A DNA stretch of 28,353 nucleotides from the NCBI GenBank assembly GCA_964602525.1, contig CAZRSA010000021.1:1-28353 (forward strand), in the 5' to 3' direction. Origin of the DNA: Lentisalinibacter sp964602525 (GTDB lineage: Bacteria; Pseudomonadota; Gammaproteobacteria; Steroidobacterales; Woeseiaceae). Positions 8,875 through 18,664 of the stretch are shown piece by piece (positions within the stretch are counted from its first letter, which is position 1; the number at the start of each line of letters is the position of its first letter). The position numbers and the translations under genes are program-made. Below the pieces are notes generated by a model. The model was not told the origin of the DNA. It worked only from the letters and a program-made list of their open reading frames with translations, and did not search any database.

Positions 8875-9537
8875 CTAGGCCCCGGCCACCAGCGGGACGA
8901 AGCTGACCGGTCCGAGGGAGATCTGTTCATAACGGTCCTCCCGGTGCACGATGGCCACGAGTTCCTGCCGCCGGGCCGAGCCCACCGGCAGCACCAGCCG
9001 CCCGCCGGGCGCCAGCTGGGCCAGCAGCGCCTCGGGCACGCGCTCCGGCGCCGCGGCCACCAGGATGCCGTCGTAGGGCCCGTATTTCGGCCAGCCGGCC
9101 CAGCCGTCGCCGCGGCGGAAACGCACGTTCGAGATACCGAGTTCCCCGACCCGCCGGCGGGCCCGGGTCATCAACGGCAGCAGGCGTTCGATGGTGTAGA
9201 TCTCGCCCACCAACGGCGCGAGCACCGCGGTCTGGTAACCGCAGCCGGTGCCGATCTCCAGAATGCGGCCGCCCGGTAACCCTTTCAGCAGGGCCTCGGT
9301 CATGCGCGCCACGATGAACGGCTGGCTGATGGTCTGGCCGTGGCCGATGGGCAGCGCAGTGTCCTCATAGGCCCGGCTCGCCAGCGCCTCGTCGACGAAG
9401 AGGTGGCGCGGTACGGCCAGGATGCGCTCCAGCACCCGCTCGTCGCGGATACCGCCGGCCCGCAGCCGCTCCACCAGCCGGTTGCGCGTGCGCGCCGACG
9501 TCATGCCGATGCCCCGGTGCGCGGCGCTGTCAATCAT
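8875..9537 (-). CDS. pcm: Protein-L-isoaspartate O-methyltransferase
   Basis: Pcm methylates isoaspartyl residues in aged proteins with S-adenosylmethionine, starting their repair. The 220-residue sequence has LPIGHGQTISQPFIVARMTE (62-81), the SAM-binding motif ILEIGTGCGYQT (92-103) and the C-terminal VSFVPL. The ATG at 9537 overlaps the surE 3' end by 8 bases. A second in-frame ATG at 9504 (MTSARTRNRLV) is a possible alternative; both agree with family lengths. It is cotranscribed with surE by position, as in E. coli. Confidence 0.96.
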   Translation of the reverse strand: MIDSAAHRGIGMTSARTRNRLVERLRAGGIRDERVLERILAVPRHLFVDEALASRAYEDTALPIGHGQTISQPFIVARMTEALLKGLPGGRILEIGTGCGYQTAVLAPLVGEIYTIERLLPLMTRARRRVGELGISNVRFRRGDGWAGWPKYGPYDGILVAAAPERVPEALLAQLAPGGRLVLPVGSARRQELVAIVHREDRYEQISLGPVSFVPLVAGA

Positions 9538-10276
9538 CGGCCAGCCAGGTACGCATGTCGTCCAACACCTCGTGGCGGGTGAGGTCCACCTTCAGCGGGG
9601 TGACGGCAACCCGCCCGCGGGCGATGGCGTTGAAGTCGGTGCCGGGCCCGGAATCCTGGCCGCCGCCCGCCGGGCCGATCCAGTAGATGGGCTTGTCCTT
9701 CGGATCCCGGTCGCGCACCACTGCCTCCGAACGGTGGCGGAAGCCGAGGCGTGCGATCTCCATGCCCGCGAGTTCGTCCCAGGGCCGGTCGGGAACGTTC
9801 ACGTTCAGGATGGTATCCGGAGGCAGCGGATGACGCTGCATGCGCTCCAGCAGGGTCACCGCCGCCCTGGCGGCGGTGTCGTAGTGCACCGGGCTGTTAC
9901 CCACCAGCGAGATCGCGATGGCCGGCAGCCCCAGGAAGCGGCCCTCCATCGCCGCCGCGACGGTGCCGGAATAGATCACGTCGTCGCCCAGATTCGCGCC
10001 CTCGTTGATGCCGGAAACCACCATGTCCGGTTCGTCGTGCAGGAAGCCGGAAACCGCCAAGTGGACGCAGTCGGAGGGGGTGCCGTTCACACAGTAGCGG
10101 CGCTCGCCGGTGCGGATCACCCTCAGCGGCGACTCCAGCGTGAGGGAATTGCTGGCTCCGCTGCGGTTGCGGTCCGGCGCCATCACGGTGATCTCGCCCA
10201 GCCGCTCGAGCGCGTCGGCGAGCACCCGCACCCCTTCGGCCAGGTGCCCGTCGTCGTTACTGACAAGAATTCGCAA
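9530..10276 (-). CDS. surE: 5'/3'-nucleotidase SurE
   Basis: SurE is a metal-dependent phosphatase acting on 5'- and 3'-nucleoside monophosphates and short polyphosphate, linked to stationary-phase survival. The 248-residue protein has the metal ligands Asp8-Asp9 in MRILVSNDDG, Ser39 in NRSGASNSL and Asn91 in SGINEGANLGDDV, followed by YSGTVAAAMEG. The start is TTG (10276). It must be used because the family begins with exactly this peptide, yet no strong Shine-Dalgarno sequence precedes it. surE is the first gene of the surE-pcm-yqaA-nlpD unit and is divergent from smrB. Confidence 0.96.
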   Translation of the reverse strand: MRILVSNDDGHLAEGVRVLADALERLGEITVMAPDRNRSGASNSLTLESPLRVIRTGERRYCVNGTPSDCVHLAVSGFLHDEPDMVVSGINEGANLGDDVIYSGTVAAAMEGRFLGLPAIAISLVGNSPVHYDTAARAAVTLLERMQRHPLPPDTILNVNVPDRPWDELAGMEIARLGFRHRSEAVVRDRDPKDKPIYWIGPAGGGQDSGPGTDFNAIARGRVAVTPLKVDLTRHEVLDDMRTWLADD

Positions 10277-10295
10277 AACCGGTGTGAGCCTGTCG

Positions 10296-10325
10296 TTGGT
10301 GCTGATGGACGGCGCTAACTATACT
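10296..10325 (+). promoter_or_regulatory. Candidate smrB promoter; shared -10 region with surE
   Basis: On the plus strand TTGGTG (10296-10301) and TATACT (10320-10325) are separated by 18 bases; the -10 is a 5/6 match. Overlapping it on the minus strand is TATAGT (10323-10318), a 5/6 match that could serve surE, though its -35 is poor. The AT-rich core stands out in GC-rich DNA. The core is flanked by a 7-base inverted repeat, ACCGGTG (10278-10284) and CACCGGT (10335-10341). Confidence 0.5.
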
Positions 10326-10397
10326 CAATGTTCGCACCGGTACCTAGGGCGCCCGACGGTATGCGGGCAGAACTTTGCGGTGCCGCACACCAGGGCA

Positions 10398-10403
10398 GGG
10401 AGG
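10398..10403 (+). promoter_or_regulatory. Ribosome binding site fixing the smrB start
   Basis: GGGAGG lies 5 bases before the ATG at 10409. The in-frame ATG at 10328 lies at or upstream of the predicted transcription start and would add residues unlike the family. Confidence 0.7.
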
Positions 10404-10408
10404 CGGTG

Positions 10409-10963
10409 ATGACGGACGACAGACGAGGCGGCGACGGGCCGAGCGAGGAGGAGATCGCACTGTTCCGGCAGAGTGTCGGCGACGCACGGCCGATCAGCAT
10501 CGACCGCATCGAGACTCCGCGCCGGGCACCGCCACCCCGGGCCCGCTTCCGCCGCGCCGACGACGACGCCGTGCTGGCCGAGAGCCTCGCACACACCATT
10601 TCCGACCAGGAGCGCCTGAGCGGCGAGCAGCTGCGCTTCCACCGCCCGGGCCTCAGCTCCCGTGCCATGCAGAAGCTCGCCCGGGGCGCCTACCGCATCG
10701 AGGCCGAAACCGACCTGCACGGGCTGACCGTGAACGAGGCGAAACACGTGCTGGGCGAGTTCCTGAACGAGAGCCGCGCCCGCGGCCACCGCTGCGTGCG
10801 GGTGATCCACGGCAAGGGCAAACGCTCGGGCCACCGGGGTCCGGTGCTGAAACACCGGGTCGACGGCTGGCTGCGGCAATGGGACGGCGTGCTCGCCTTC
10901 GCCTCCGCGAAGCCGGTACACGGGGGCACCGGCGCCGTCTACGTCCTCCTGAAACCGCTCTGA
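10409..10963 (+). CDS. smrB: Smr-domain endonuclease SmrB-like
   Basis: SmrB (E. coli YfcN) cleaves mRNA between collided ribosomes and so starts ribosome rescue. The 184-residue protein opens with MTDDRRGG and SEEEIALFRQSVGDARPI, like the SmrB N-terminal helix. The Smr domain fills the C-terminal half and shows DLHGLTVNEAKHVLGEFL, HGKGKRSG and the terminal GGTGAVYVLLK. The DLHG and HGKG catalytic motifs are intact. It is a single plus-strand gene divergent from surE and convergent with truD, only 4 bases separating the stops, so no terminator fits between them. Confidence 0.9.
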   Translation: MTDDRRGGDGPSEEEIALFRQSVGDARPISIDRIETPRRAPPPRARFRRADDDAVLAESLAHTISDQERLSGEQLRFHRPGLSSRAMQKLARGAYRIEAETDLHGLTVNEAKHVLGEFLNESRARGHRCVRVIHGKGKRSGHRGPVLKHRVDGWLRQWDGVLAFASAKPVHGGTGAVYVLLKPL

Positions 10964-10967
10964 GCCC

Positions 10968-11981
10968 TCACCCGGTGGCGAGAACTTCGCGCACCAGCGT
11001 GGTGGCGTACTCCCCGGCCGGCAGCGAGAACGCGAGCCGCCAGTCCCCCGCCTCCCGGCACCATTCGAGGTCACGCGGTGAAAGACGCAGGCTGCGCCGG
11101 GCCATCTCCAGCCCGGCGGCTTCCAGGCCGGCCGCCATCCAGCCCCACTCCGACGAGGCCGCCTGCTCAGCGGCCGCCACCCAGGCGCCGGGCCGCAGGC
11201 CGTCCCGTCCCCACAGAGGGCCTGTCGGGTGCAGCTCGCCGGCCGCCACCCTTGCGGTCAGGGTCTCGTCGACGACGTCGGCTGTGAACACACTGCCGCG
11301 ACCATCGATTATCAGCACCTCGCCGTCGAGCGCGCGATCCCAGCTGCCGTCGCCGACCCGCCGCGCCAGTACCTGGTTGAACAGCCAGGCCCGGGCCGCC
11401 GACAGCGCGAACTCCCGTTCGCGCCGGCCCAGCCGACCGCCGTCGAACAGCCGGCGCGCCAGCTCCAGGTTGCCGCCTTCGCGGCCGAAGCGCTGGGCCC
11501 CGAAGTAATTGGGCGCGCCGGCCGCGGCCAGGCGGCGGAAGCCCTCGTCCAGCGCGTCGGGGTCGGCCCGCACGTCGCGCAGGCGCAGCTCGAAGCGGTT
11601 GCCCCTGAGCGCGCCCCGGCGGAGCTTGCGGCGGTTCCGGGTCACCGTCAGCAGCTGCACGCCCGCGGCCTGGAAGCCGGACCAGTCGGTGGGCGACGCG
11701 TCGCGCAGCGGCACGCTGAACCACTGGCGGGTGCGGGCGTGCCGGTCCTTCAGCCCGGCGTAGCCCACCTCCCGCGGGCGCACGCCGGCATGCGCCGCCA
11801 ACCGGGCAGCCACCCACTGCGTGTTGCAGCCGGTCTTCTCCACGAACAGGAAATGATGGGGGCCGTCGCCGGACGGCTCGAAGCCGAGTTCCTCCTCCAC
11901 GACGAAGTCTCCCGGTGAGGCCTTCAGCCGCGCGCTGCCGGCGGGACCACCGCCCGCGCGGGGCCAGTCGGGGAGATGCAC
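10968..11981 (-). CDS. truD: tRNA pseudouridine(13) synthase
   Basis: TruD makes pseudouridine 13 in tRNA-Glu and other tRNAs. The 337-residue protein has KTGCNTQWVAARLA (49-62) and the catalytic block GYAGLKDRHARTRQWFSV (73-90), with Asp79 equivalent to E. coli Asp80. NYFGAQRFGREGGN lies in the middle. The start is GTG (11981), giving MHLPDWPRAGG. It follows ftsB by 5 bases, whereas ispD and ispF often lie between these genes in gammaproteobacteria. It is the last gene of the pyrG-kdsA-eno-ftsB-truD run. Confidence 0.96.
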   Translation of the reverse strand: MHLPDWPRAGGGPAGSARLKASPGDFVVEEELGFEPSGDGPHHFLFVEKTGCNTQWVAARLAAHAGVRPREVGYAGLKDRHARTRQWFSVPLRDASPTDWSGFQAAGVQLLTVTRNRRKLRRGALRGNRFELRLRDVRADPDALDEGFRRLAAAGAPNYFGAQRFGREGGNLELARRLFDGGRLGRREREFALSAARAWLFNQVLARRVGDGSWDRALDGEVLIIDGRGSVFTADVVDETLTARVAAGELHPTGPLWGRDGLRPGAWVAAAEQAASSEWGWMAAGLEAAGLEMARRSLRLSPRDLEWCREAGDWRLAFSLPAGEYATTLVREVLATG

Positions 11982-11986
11982 CGGGC

Positions 11987-12262
11987 TCAGTCGGCCGGGA
12001 CGACCTGGTAGAAGGTCTCGCGGCGACCGATGAGGCCGAGATCGCTGCGGGCGCGCTCCTCGGCCGCCTCGGAGCCGGTTTTCAGATTCTGCACCTCGGC
12101 CTCCAGGGCCGCGTTGCGCGCCGCCAGCGACTCGTTCTCCTGCCGCGCCTCGGCCACGGCACTGCGCAGCTCCCGGGTCTTGCGATAGCCGTCGTCGGAC
12201 AGCCAGAGGTCCGCCTGGAGAGCGAGGAAAAGAAGCAGCAGCAGGGCGAGGAACCAGCGCAC
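11987..12262 (-). CDS. ftsB: Cell division protein FtsB
   Basis: FtsB is a bitopic inner-membrane protein of the FtsQLB divisome subcomplex, which helps activate septal peptidoglycan synthesis. The 91 residues give one N-terminal transmembrane helix (about 3-18), a coiled coil (about 28-66, with heptad leucine and alanine positions) and the conserved end DLGLIGRRETFYQVV. The start is GTG (12262), 8 bases after the eno stop. The position directly downstream of eno is typical of ftsB. Confidence 0.93.
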   Translation of the reverse strand: MRWFLALLLLLFLALQADLWLSDDGYRKTRELRSAVAEARQENESLAARNAALEAEVQNLKTGSEAAEERARSDLGLIGRRETFYQVVPAD

Positions 12263-12270
12263 GTCAGACT

Positions 12271-13560
12271 TCAGCCTTCTTCAGCCCCCGGTATCGGGAA
12301 GGCCCCGCGACCCGCGTAGGTCGCCCCGTGGTTGAGGGCCTCCTCTATCCGCAGGAGCTGATTGTACTTCGCAATGCGATCCGAACGCGACATGGAGCCG
12401 GTCTTGATCTGGGTGGCCCGGGTGCCCACCGCGATATCGGCAATGGTGGCGTCCTCGGTCTCGCCTGAGCGGTGGGAGACCACGGCGCCGTAGCCGGCCT
12501 CCACGGCCATGTCGATGGCGGCCAGCGTCTCGGTCAGCGTCCCGATCTGATTCGGCTTGATCAGGATCGCGTTGGCGATGCCATCCTCGATGCCCCGCGA
12601 CAATATGCGGGTGTTGGTCACGAACAGGTCATCACCGACCAGCTGCACCCGGTCCCCGAGCCGTTCGGTCAGCAGCTTCCAGCCGTCCCAGTCGTCCTCG
12701 GCCATGCCGTCCTCGACGGTGATAATGGGATAGGCATCGACGAGGCCGGCCAGGTAGTCCGCGAAAGAGGCGGCGTCGAACTCCCGCTCCTCGGAGTCCA
12801 GCCGGTACACGCCGTCCCGGTAGAACTCGGAGCTGGCCACGTCGAGACCGAGCAGGATGTCCTCGCCCAGGCGGAAGCCGGCCTTCTCCACGGCTTCGGC
12901 GATGGTGTCCAGCGCCGCGCGGTTGGACGGCAGGTCAGGCGCGAAGCCGCCCTCGTCGCCCACCGCCGTGTTCAGGCCGCGCCCGTGCAGCACCTTGCGC
13001 AGCGCATGGAAGATCTCGGCTCCGGCGCGTACCGCCTCCGAGAATCGGGGCGCCCCCACCGGCAGGATCATGAACTCCTGGATATCCACGTTGTTGTCCG
13101 CGTGGGCGCCGCCGTTGATGATGTTCATCATGGGCACGGGCATTACCGATTCCTCACCCATCAGTCGATACAGTGGGATCCCTGACGAGCGCGACGCGGC
13201 ATGGGCACAGGCCAGCGAGACGGCGAGGATGGCGTTCGCACCCAGCCGTGACTTGTTCTCCGTTCCGTCGAGCTCGATCAGGCGCCGGTCGATCGACTGC
13301 TGGTCCTGCACGTCCATGCTGACCAGCGCGTCGCGAATGGCGCCGTTGACGTTGCCCACCGCCTTGCGCACGCCCTTGCCGCCGTAACGTTGCCCGTTGC
13401 CGTCGCGCAGCTCCACGGCCTCCCGGGCGCCGGTGGAGGCGCCCGAGGGCACCGCCGCGCGGCCGATGGTGCCGTTCTGCAGAATGACGTCGGCTTCGAC
13501 CGTGGGGTTACCGCGGGAATCGATGATCTCGCGGCCACGAATATCGGCGATCTGGCCCAT
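12271..13560 (-). CDS. eno: Enolase
   Basis: Enolase interconverts 2-phosphoglycerate and phosphoenolpyruvate in glycolysis and is also a structural part of the RNA degradosome in many proteobacteria. The 429-residue protein carries the N-terminal AREIIDSRGNPTVE-like block, GASTGAREAVELRD, the metal ligands in VGDDLFVTN, and the signature ILIKPNQIGTLTET followed by SHRSGETED. AGGAG (13570-13566) sits 5 bases before the ATG at 13560. The gene lies 24 bases after kdsA, whose product uses phosphoenolpyruvate, the enolase product. This pairing is also known in Pseudomonas. Confidence 0.98.
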   Translation of the reverse strand: MGQIADIRGREIIDSRGNPTVEADVILQNGTIGRAAVPSGASTGAREAVELRDGNGQRYGGKGVRKAVGNVNGAIRDALVSMDVQDQQSIDRRLIELDGTENKSRLGANAILAVSLACAHAASRSSGIPLYRLMGEESVMPVPMMNIINGGAHADNNVDIQEFMILPVGAPRFSEAVRAGAEIFHALRKVLHGRGLNTAVGDEGGFAPDLPSNRAALDTIAEAVEKAGFRLGEDILLGLDVASSEFYRDGVYRLDSEEREFDAASFADYLAGLVDAYPIITVEDGMAEDDWDGWKLLTERLGDRVQLVGDDLFVTNTRILSRGIEDGIANAILIKPNQIGTLTETLAAIDMAVEAGYGAVVSHRSGETEDATIADIAVGTRATQIKTGSMSRSDRIAKYNQLLRIEEALNHGATYAGRGAFPIPGAEEG

Positions 13561-13584
13561 GGTGTCTCCTGGTGTCTGTCGTGG

Positions 13585-14429
13585 TTATGGTGCCTGCAGG
13601 CCGAACTCGGCCTCGGCGAATCCGCCCTGCTTGACGGCGGCGTCCAGCGTCTGCAGCACGCCCAGCAGTGCTTCCATCCGATCGAGCGGCCAGGCGTTCG
13701 GCCCGTCGGAGAGCGCGTGCTCCGGATCCGGGTGGGTCTCCATGAACAGGCCGGAGACGCCTGCGCCCACCGCCGCCCGCGCCAGCACCGGCACGAATTC
13801 CCGCTGGCCGCCGGAGGCACTGCCCCGGCCGCCGGGCAGCTGCACGGAATGGGTGGCGTCGAAGACCACCGGGCAGCCGGTCTCGCGCATCACGGCCAGA
13901 CTGCGCATGTCGGAGACCAGGTTGTTGTAGCCGAAGGTGAAGCCGCGCTCGCACACCATGATCTGCTCGTTGCCGGTGGAGCGCGCCTTGTCGACCACGT
14001 TGCCCATCTCCCAGGGGGAGAGGAACTGGCCCTTCTTGATGTTGACCGGGCGGCCCCGGGAGGCGACGCGCAGAATGAAGTTGGTCTGGCGACAGAGGAA
14101 GGCGGGCGTCTGCAGCACGTCGGCCACTTCGGCCGCCTCGTCCATCGGCGTATCCTCGTGGACGTCGGTGAGCACGGGTACCCCCAGCTGGCGCCGCACC
14201 TCGGAGAGCACGCGCAGGCCCTCCTCCATGCCCGGACCACGGAAACTCTGCACCGAACTCCGGTTGGCCTTGTCGAAAGACGACTTGTAGATGAACGGCA
14301 TGCCCAGGCGCCCGGTGATCTCCTGCAACCGGCCCGCGGTGTCGATCGCGAGCTGCTCGCTCTCCACCACGCAGGTGCCGGCGATGAGGAACAGCGGCCG
14401 GTCCAGCCCCGCCTCGAAATGGGTGAGCT

Positions 14430-14433
<4 letters not shown>
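13585..14433 (-). CDS. kdsA: 3-deoxy-D-manno-octulosonate 8-phosphate synthase, metal-dependent type
   Basis: KdsA condenses phosphoenolpyruvate with arabinose 5-phosphate to make KDO 8-phosphate for the lipopolysaccharide inner core. The 282-residue TIM-barrel protein has KANRSS (55-60), the RQTNF block (115-119) and FDATHSVQLPGG (191-202). Cys21 in AGTCVVES, His195, Glu232 and Asp243 are each exactly 10 residues after the metal ligands of the Aquifex enzyme (Cys11, His185, Glu222, Asp233). A metal-dependent enzyme is therefore predicted, unlike E. coli, which has Asn in place of Cys. Its ATG overlaps the pyrG stop as ATGA. GGAGG (14448-14444), inside the pyrG tail, serves as ribosome binding site. 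Confidence 0.96.
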
Positions 14434-16124
<1,691 letters not shown>

Positions 16125-16158
16125 GGAAGAACCCCGCGGGGAAGTCGGCCAATAGCAA

Positions 16159-16222
16159 GGGGCCGGAGTAAGCACACGTTCTACGACCCGCAAGTGCCCG
16201 GGCGTATGCTTACTCCGACCCC
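16159..16222. repeat. REP-like imperfect inverted repeat between tilS and pyrG
   Basis: The left arm GGGGCCGGAGTAAGCACACG (16159-16178) and the reverse complement of the right arm (16203-16222), GGGGTCGGAGTAAGCATACG, agree at 18 of 20 positions. The arms are separated by 24 bases, and the element sits in the 187-base gap upstream of pyrG. There is no T-run, so it is not a standard terminator. The GGGGTCGGAGTAA core resembles, from memory, palindromic REP sequences linked to Y1 (RAYT) transposases in proteobacteria. No transposase gene is in the window. The remainder of the gap shows no clear promoter. Confidence 0.7.
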
Positions 16223-16311
16223 CAACTCAAGCCCGACGGATGTTGAAAGACGGTACTCAAAGCTACCAGAAGCCGCCCGGGCAAACAATCGGGTGCCCCC
16301 GGCCGGGACGC

Positions 16312-17676
16312 TCAGTACAGCGGCGGGCGGTCCTCCCAGACCACGGCCACTCCTCCTTTGCGCCGGCACGGCGCGGCCGTCCACAGGTCGGCCACGGCCA
16401 CGAGTTCGCCGCCGCAGTAGATCAGCGGCAGCCGGCCGCGCATCCACGGCACGATGCCCGCCTCCTGCAGCAGCTGCTTCAGCCGCCGCGTCGGGCGCCC
16501 GGCCGCAGTCGCAAGGCTCTCGCCTCCGCTGCGGAATCGCACCTCGCAGCCGGCCGCCACCAGCGCCGGATCCAGTCCCACGGGCGCCCCCGGGACGAGT
16601 GACAGCGTGCCGAGCCCGTCGGGCAGCGCCAGCGTGCCGCCGGCGGCCAGGGGCAGCGACTCGCCGGGCGGCGCGACGGTGCCGCCCCCCAACAGATACA
16701 GGCGATCGCGCCAGCGGCGCACCTCGGCCTCGCCGAGGCGCAACCGGGGCTGCTCGCCCTCCCCGGCGACCACTTCGGCCAGCAGCCGAACCAGGTGGCG
16801 CGCGTCCGGTGCGGGGCAGCCCGCACTGCGCAGCCAGTGCCGCAGCGCATTACGCTGCCGGGCCGCGGGCAGCCGGCGCAGCCGACCGGCGTCCAGCCGC
16901 CCCTGCCCCGCATCGCAGCCGTCGAGGTCGGCGGTGGCGAGCTGACGTAGCAGCTCCGCGCCCTCGGCGAGATGGCCGGCGCTGCGCAGGACATTGCGGT
17001 CGGCCGCCGGCCAGCGCCCGAGCAGCCGCGGCAGGATCTCGCTGCGCAGGAAACTGCGGTCGAAGCGCCGGTCCCGGTTAGCGGGGTCCTCCAGCCAGTC
17101 GAGGCCGCGGGCCTCCAGGTAGGCGCACAGCTCCGCGCGGCCGAACTCCAGCAACGGGCGCAGCAGCCGGCCGGGACCGAATGACGCCGACGCCGGCATG
17201 GCGGCGAGACCGGGCAGACCCGCGCCGCGCACGAGCTGCAGCAGGACGGTCTCCAGCTGATCCTCCCGGTGCTGCGCCGTCAGCAGACATTCGCCACCTG
17301 CCATCGCGCCGGCGAGCAGCCGGTAGCGGGCCTGGCGCGCAGCGCCCTCCACGCCCTCTCCATCGATCGCCGCCCGGGTGATATCGGCGCGCAGCACCCG
17401 GCATTCCACCCCCAGCCCGGCCGCCACGCCGGTGCAATGCTCCGCCCAGGCCGCCGATTCCGCCTGCAGGCCGTGCTCGACGTGCAGCGCCCGTACACGG
17501 CAGCCGGGCAGCCCGGCGGCGGCGTGCAGCAGTGCGGTGGAATCGGCGCCGCCGCTGAATGCGACGGCCAGCGGCGGCAACGCCGCACCGGGGGGGACGT
17601 CGAGCAGACGGCGCAGGGTCTCGCCCAGTACGCCGGCACCGAAGGCGGGCGGATCAGCCGTCGCGGAACTCGCCAA
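16312..17676 (-). CDS. tilS: tRNA(Ile)-lysidine synthase
   Basis: TilS attaches lysine to C34 of the tRNA-Ile that reads AUA, which changes its identity from methionine to isoleucine. The 454-residue protein has the N-type ATP pyrophosphatase P-loop AFSGGADSTALLH near residue 40, then HVEHGLQ and LLTAQHREDQLETVLLQLVRG. GLDWLEDPANRDRRFDRSFLR follows, and a C-terminal TilS substrate-binding domain (about 370-450) includes GRPTRRLKQLLQEAGI. The start is probably TTG (17676), overlapping the accA 3' end by 23 bases. No strong ribosome binding site supports it, so the exact start is uncertain. The gene ends the accA-side transcription unit before the REP-like repeat. Confidence 0.93.
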   Translation of the reverse strand: MASSATADPPAFGAGVLGETLRRLLDVPPGAALPPLAVAFSGGADSTALLHAAAGLPGCRVRALHVEHGLQAESAAWAEHCTGVAAGLGVECRVLRADITRAAIDGEGVEGAARQARYRLLAGAMAGGECLLTAQHREDQLETVLLQLVRGAGLPGLAAMPASASFGPGRLLRPLLEFGRAELCAYLEARGLDWLEDPANRDRRFDRSFLRSEILPRLLGRWPAADRNVLRSAGHLAEGAELLRQLATADLDGCDAGQGRLDAGRLRRLPAARQRNALRHWLRSAGCPAPDARHLVRLLAEVVAGEGEQPRLRLGEAEVRRWRDRLYLLGGGTVAPPGESLPLAAGGTLALPDGLGTLSLVPGAPVGLDPALVAAGCEVRFRSGGESLATAAGRPTRRLKQLLQEAGIVPWMRGRLPLIYCGGELVAVADLWTAAPCRRKGGVAVVWEDRPPLY

Positions 17677-18613
17677 TGGAGGCCAGCCGCTCGCGGCGCT
17701 TCTCGAGCACCTGGCCGATGTCGCCGGCCTCCAGCTCGTCCAGATGCCTGATGAGCGCGTTCTTCAGGGTCTCCGCCGCCGCCGGCGGGTCGCGATGGGC
17801 GCCGCCGAGGGGCTCGGCGACGATCTCGTCGATCAGCTTGTACTGGTGCAGGCTCCTGGCGGTGATGCGCATGGCCTCCGCCGCGTCCCGGGCCTTGTCC
17901 GCGCTCTTCCACAGGATGGAGGCACAGCCCTCCGGCGAGATCACGCTGTAGACGGCGTACTGGAGCATCAGCAGGCGGTCGCCCACGCCGATGGCGAGTG
18001 CGCCGCCGGAGCCGCCCTCGCCGATCACCACCGAGATGATGGGCGTCTCCAGCTCCGCCATGAGGAACAGGCTGCGGGCGATAGCCTCGCTCTGGCCCCG
18101 TTCCTCGGCGCCGACACCGGGGTAGGCGCCCGGCGTGTCGATCAGTGTGATCACCGGCAGCGAGAACTTCTCCGCCAGCTGCATCAGCCGCTGTGCCTTG
18201 CGGTAGCCCTCCGGCTTGGGCATGCCGTAGTTGCGACGAACCCGCTCCTTGGTATCCCGGCCCTTCTGGTGGCCGATCACCATCACGGCGCGGCCCGCCA
18301 GCCGCGCCAGTCCGCCCACGATCGCGTGATCGTCGGCGTACATGCGGTCGCCGTGCAGCTCCCTGAAGCCGTCGAAGATCAGCGGCATGTAATCCAGCGT
18401 ATAGGGCCGCATGGGGTGCCGGGCGAGCTGGGCGATCTGCCAGGCGCTGAGATCGGAGAAGATGCTGCGGGTGAGGGCTTCGCTCTTCGACTTGAGCCGC
18501 TCGATCTCCTCGCCGATGTTCACCTCGGAGTCGTCGCCCACAAAGCGCAACTCGTCGATCTTGGCCTCCAGCTCGGCGATCGGCTGTTCGAAATCCAGAA
18601 ACTTGAGATCCAT
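17654..18613 (-). CDS. accA: Acetyl-CoA carboxylase carboxyltransferase subunit alpha
   Basis: AccA and AccD form the carboxyltransferase that makes malonyl-CoA, the committed step of fatty acid synthesis. The protein begins MDLKFLDFEQPIAELEAKID, close to E. coli, and is 319 residues, the same length. It shows GHQKGRDTKERVRRNYGMPK, ITLIDTPGAYPGVGAEERGQ and the oxyanion region GEGGSGGALAIGVGD, followed by YSVISPEGCASILWK. ATG at 18613 is preferred over the adjacent in-frame GTG at 18616. It lies after dnaE on the same strand, as in E. coli and Pseudomonas, with a 51-base gap in which GGGGGAGG is too distant to be ideal. Confidence 0.97.
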   Translation of the reverse strand: MDLKFLDFEQPIAELEAKIDELRFVGDDSEVNIGEEIERLKSKSEALTRSIFSDLSAWQIAQLARHPMRPYTLDYMPLIFDGFRELHGDRMYADDHAIVGGLARLAGRAVMVIGHQKGRDTKERVRRNYGMPKPEGYRKAQRLMQLAEKFSLPVITLIDTPGAYPGVGAEERGQSEAIARSLFLMAELETPIISVVIGEGGSGGALAIGVGDRLLMLQYAVYSVISPEGCASILWKSADKARDAAEAMRITARSLHQYKLIDEIVAEPLGGAHRDPPAAAETLKNALIRHLDELEAGDIGQVLEKRRERLASIGEFRDG

Positions 18614-18664
18614 CACGAATGCGGCGCTCGCGCCTCCCCCTTTACGGCCCGGGTATCAAGCGTA

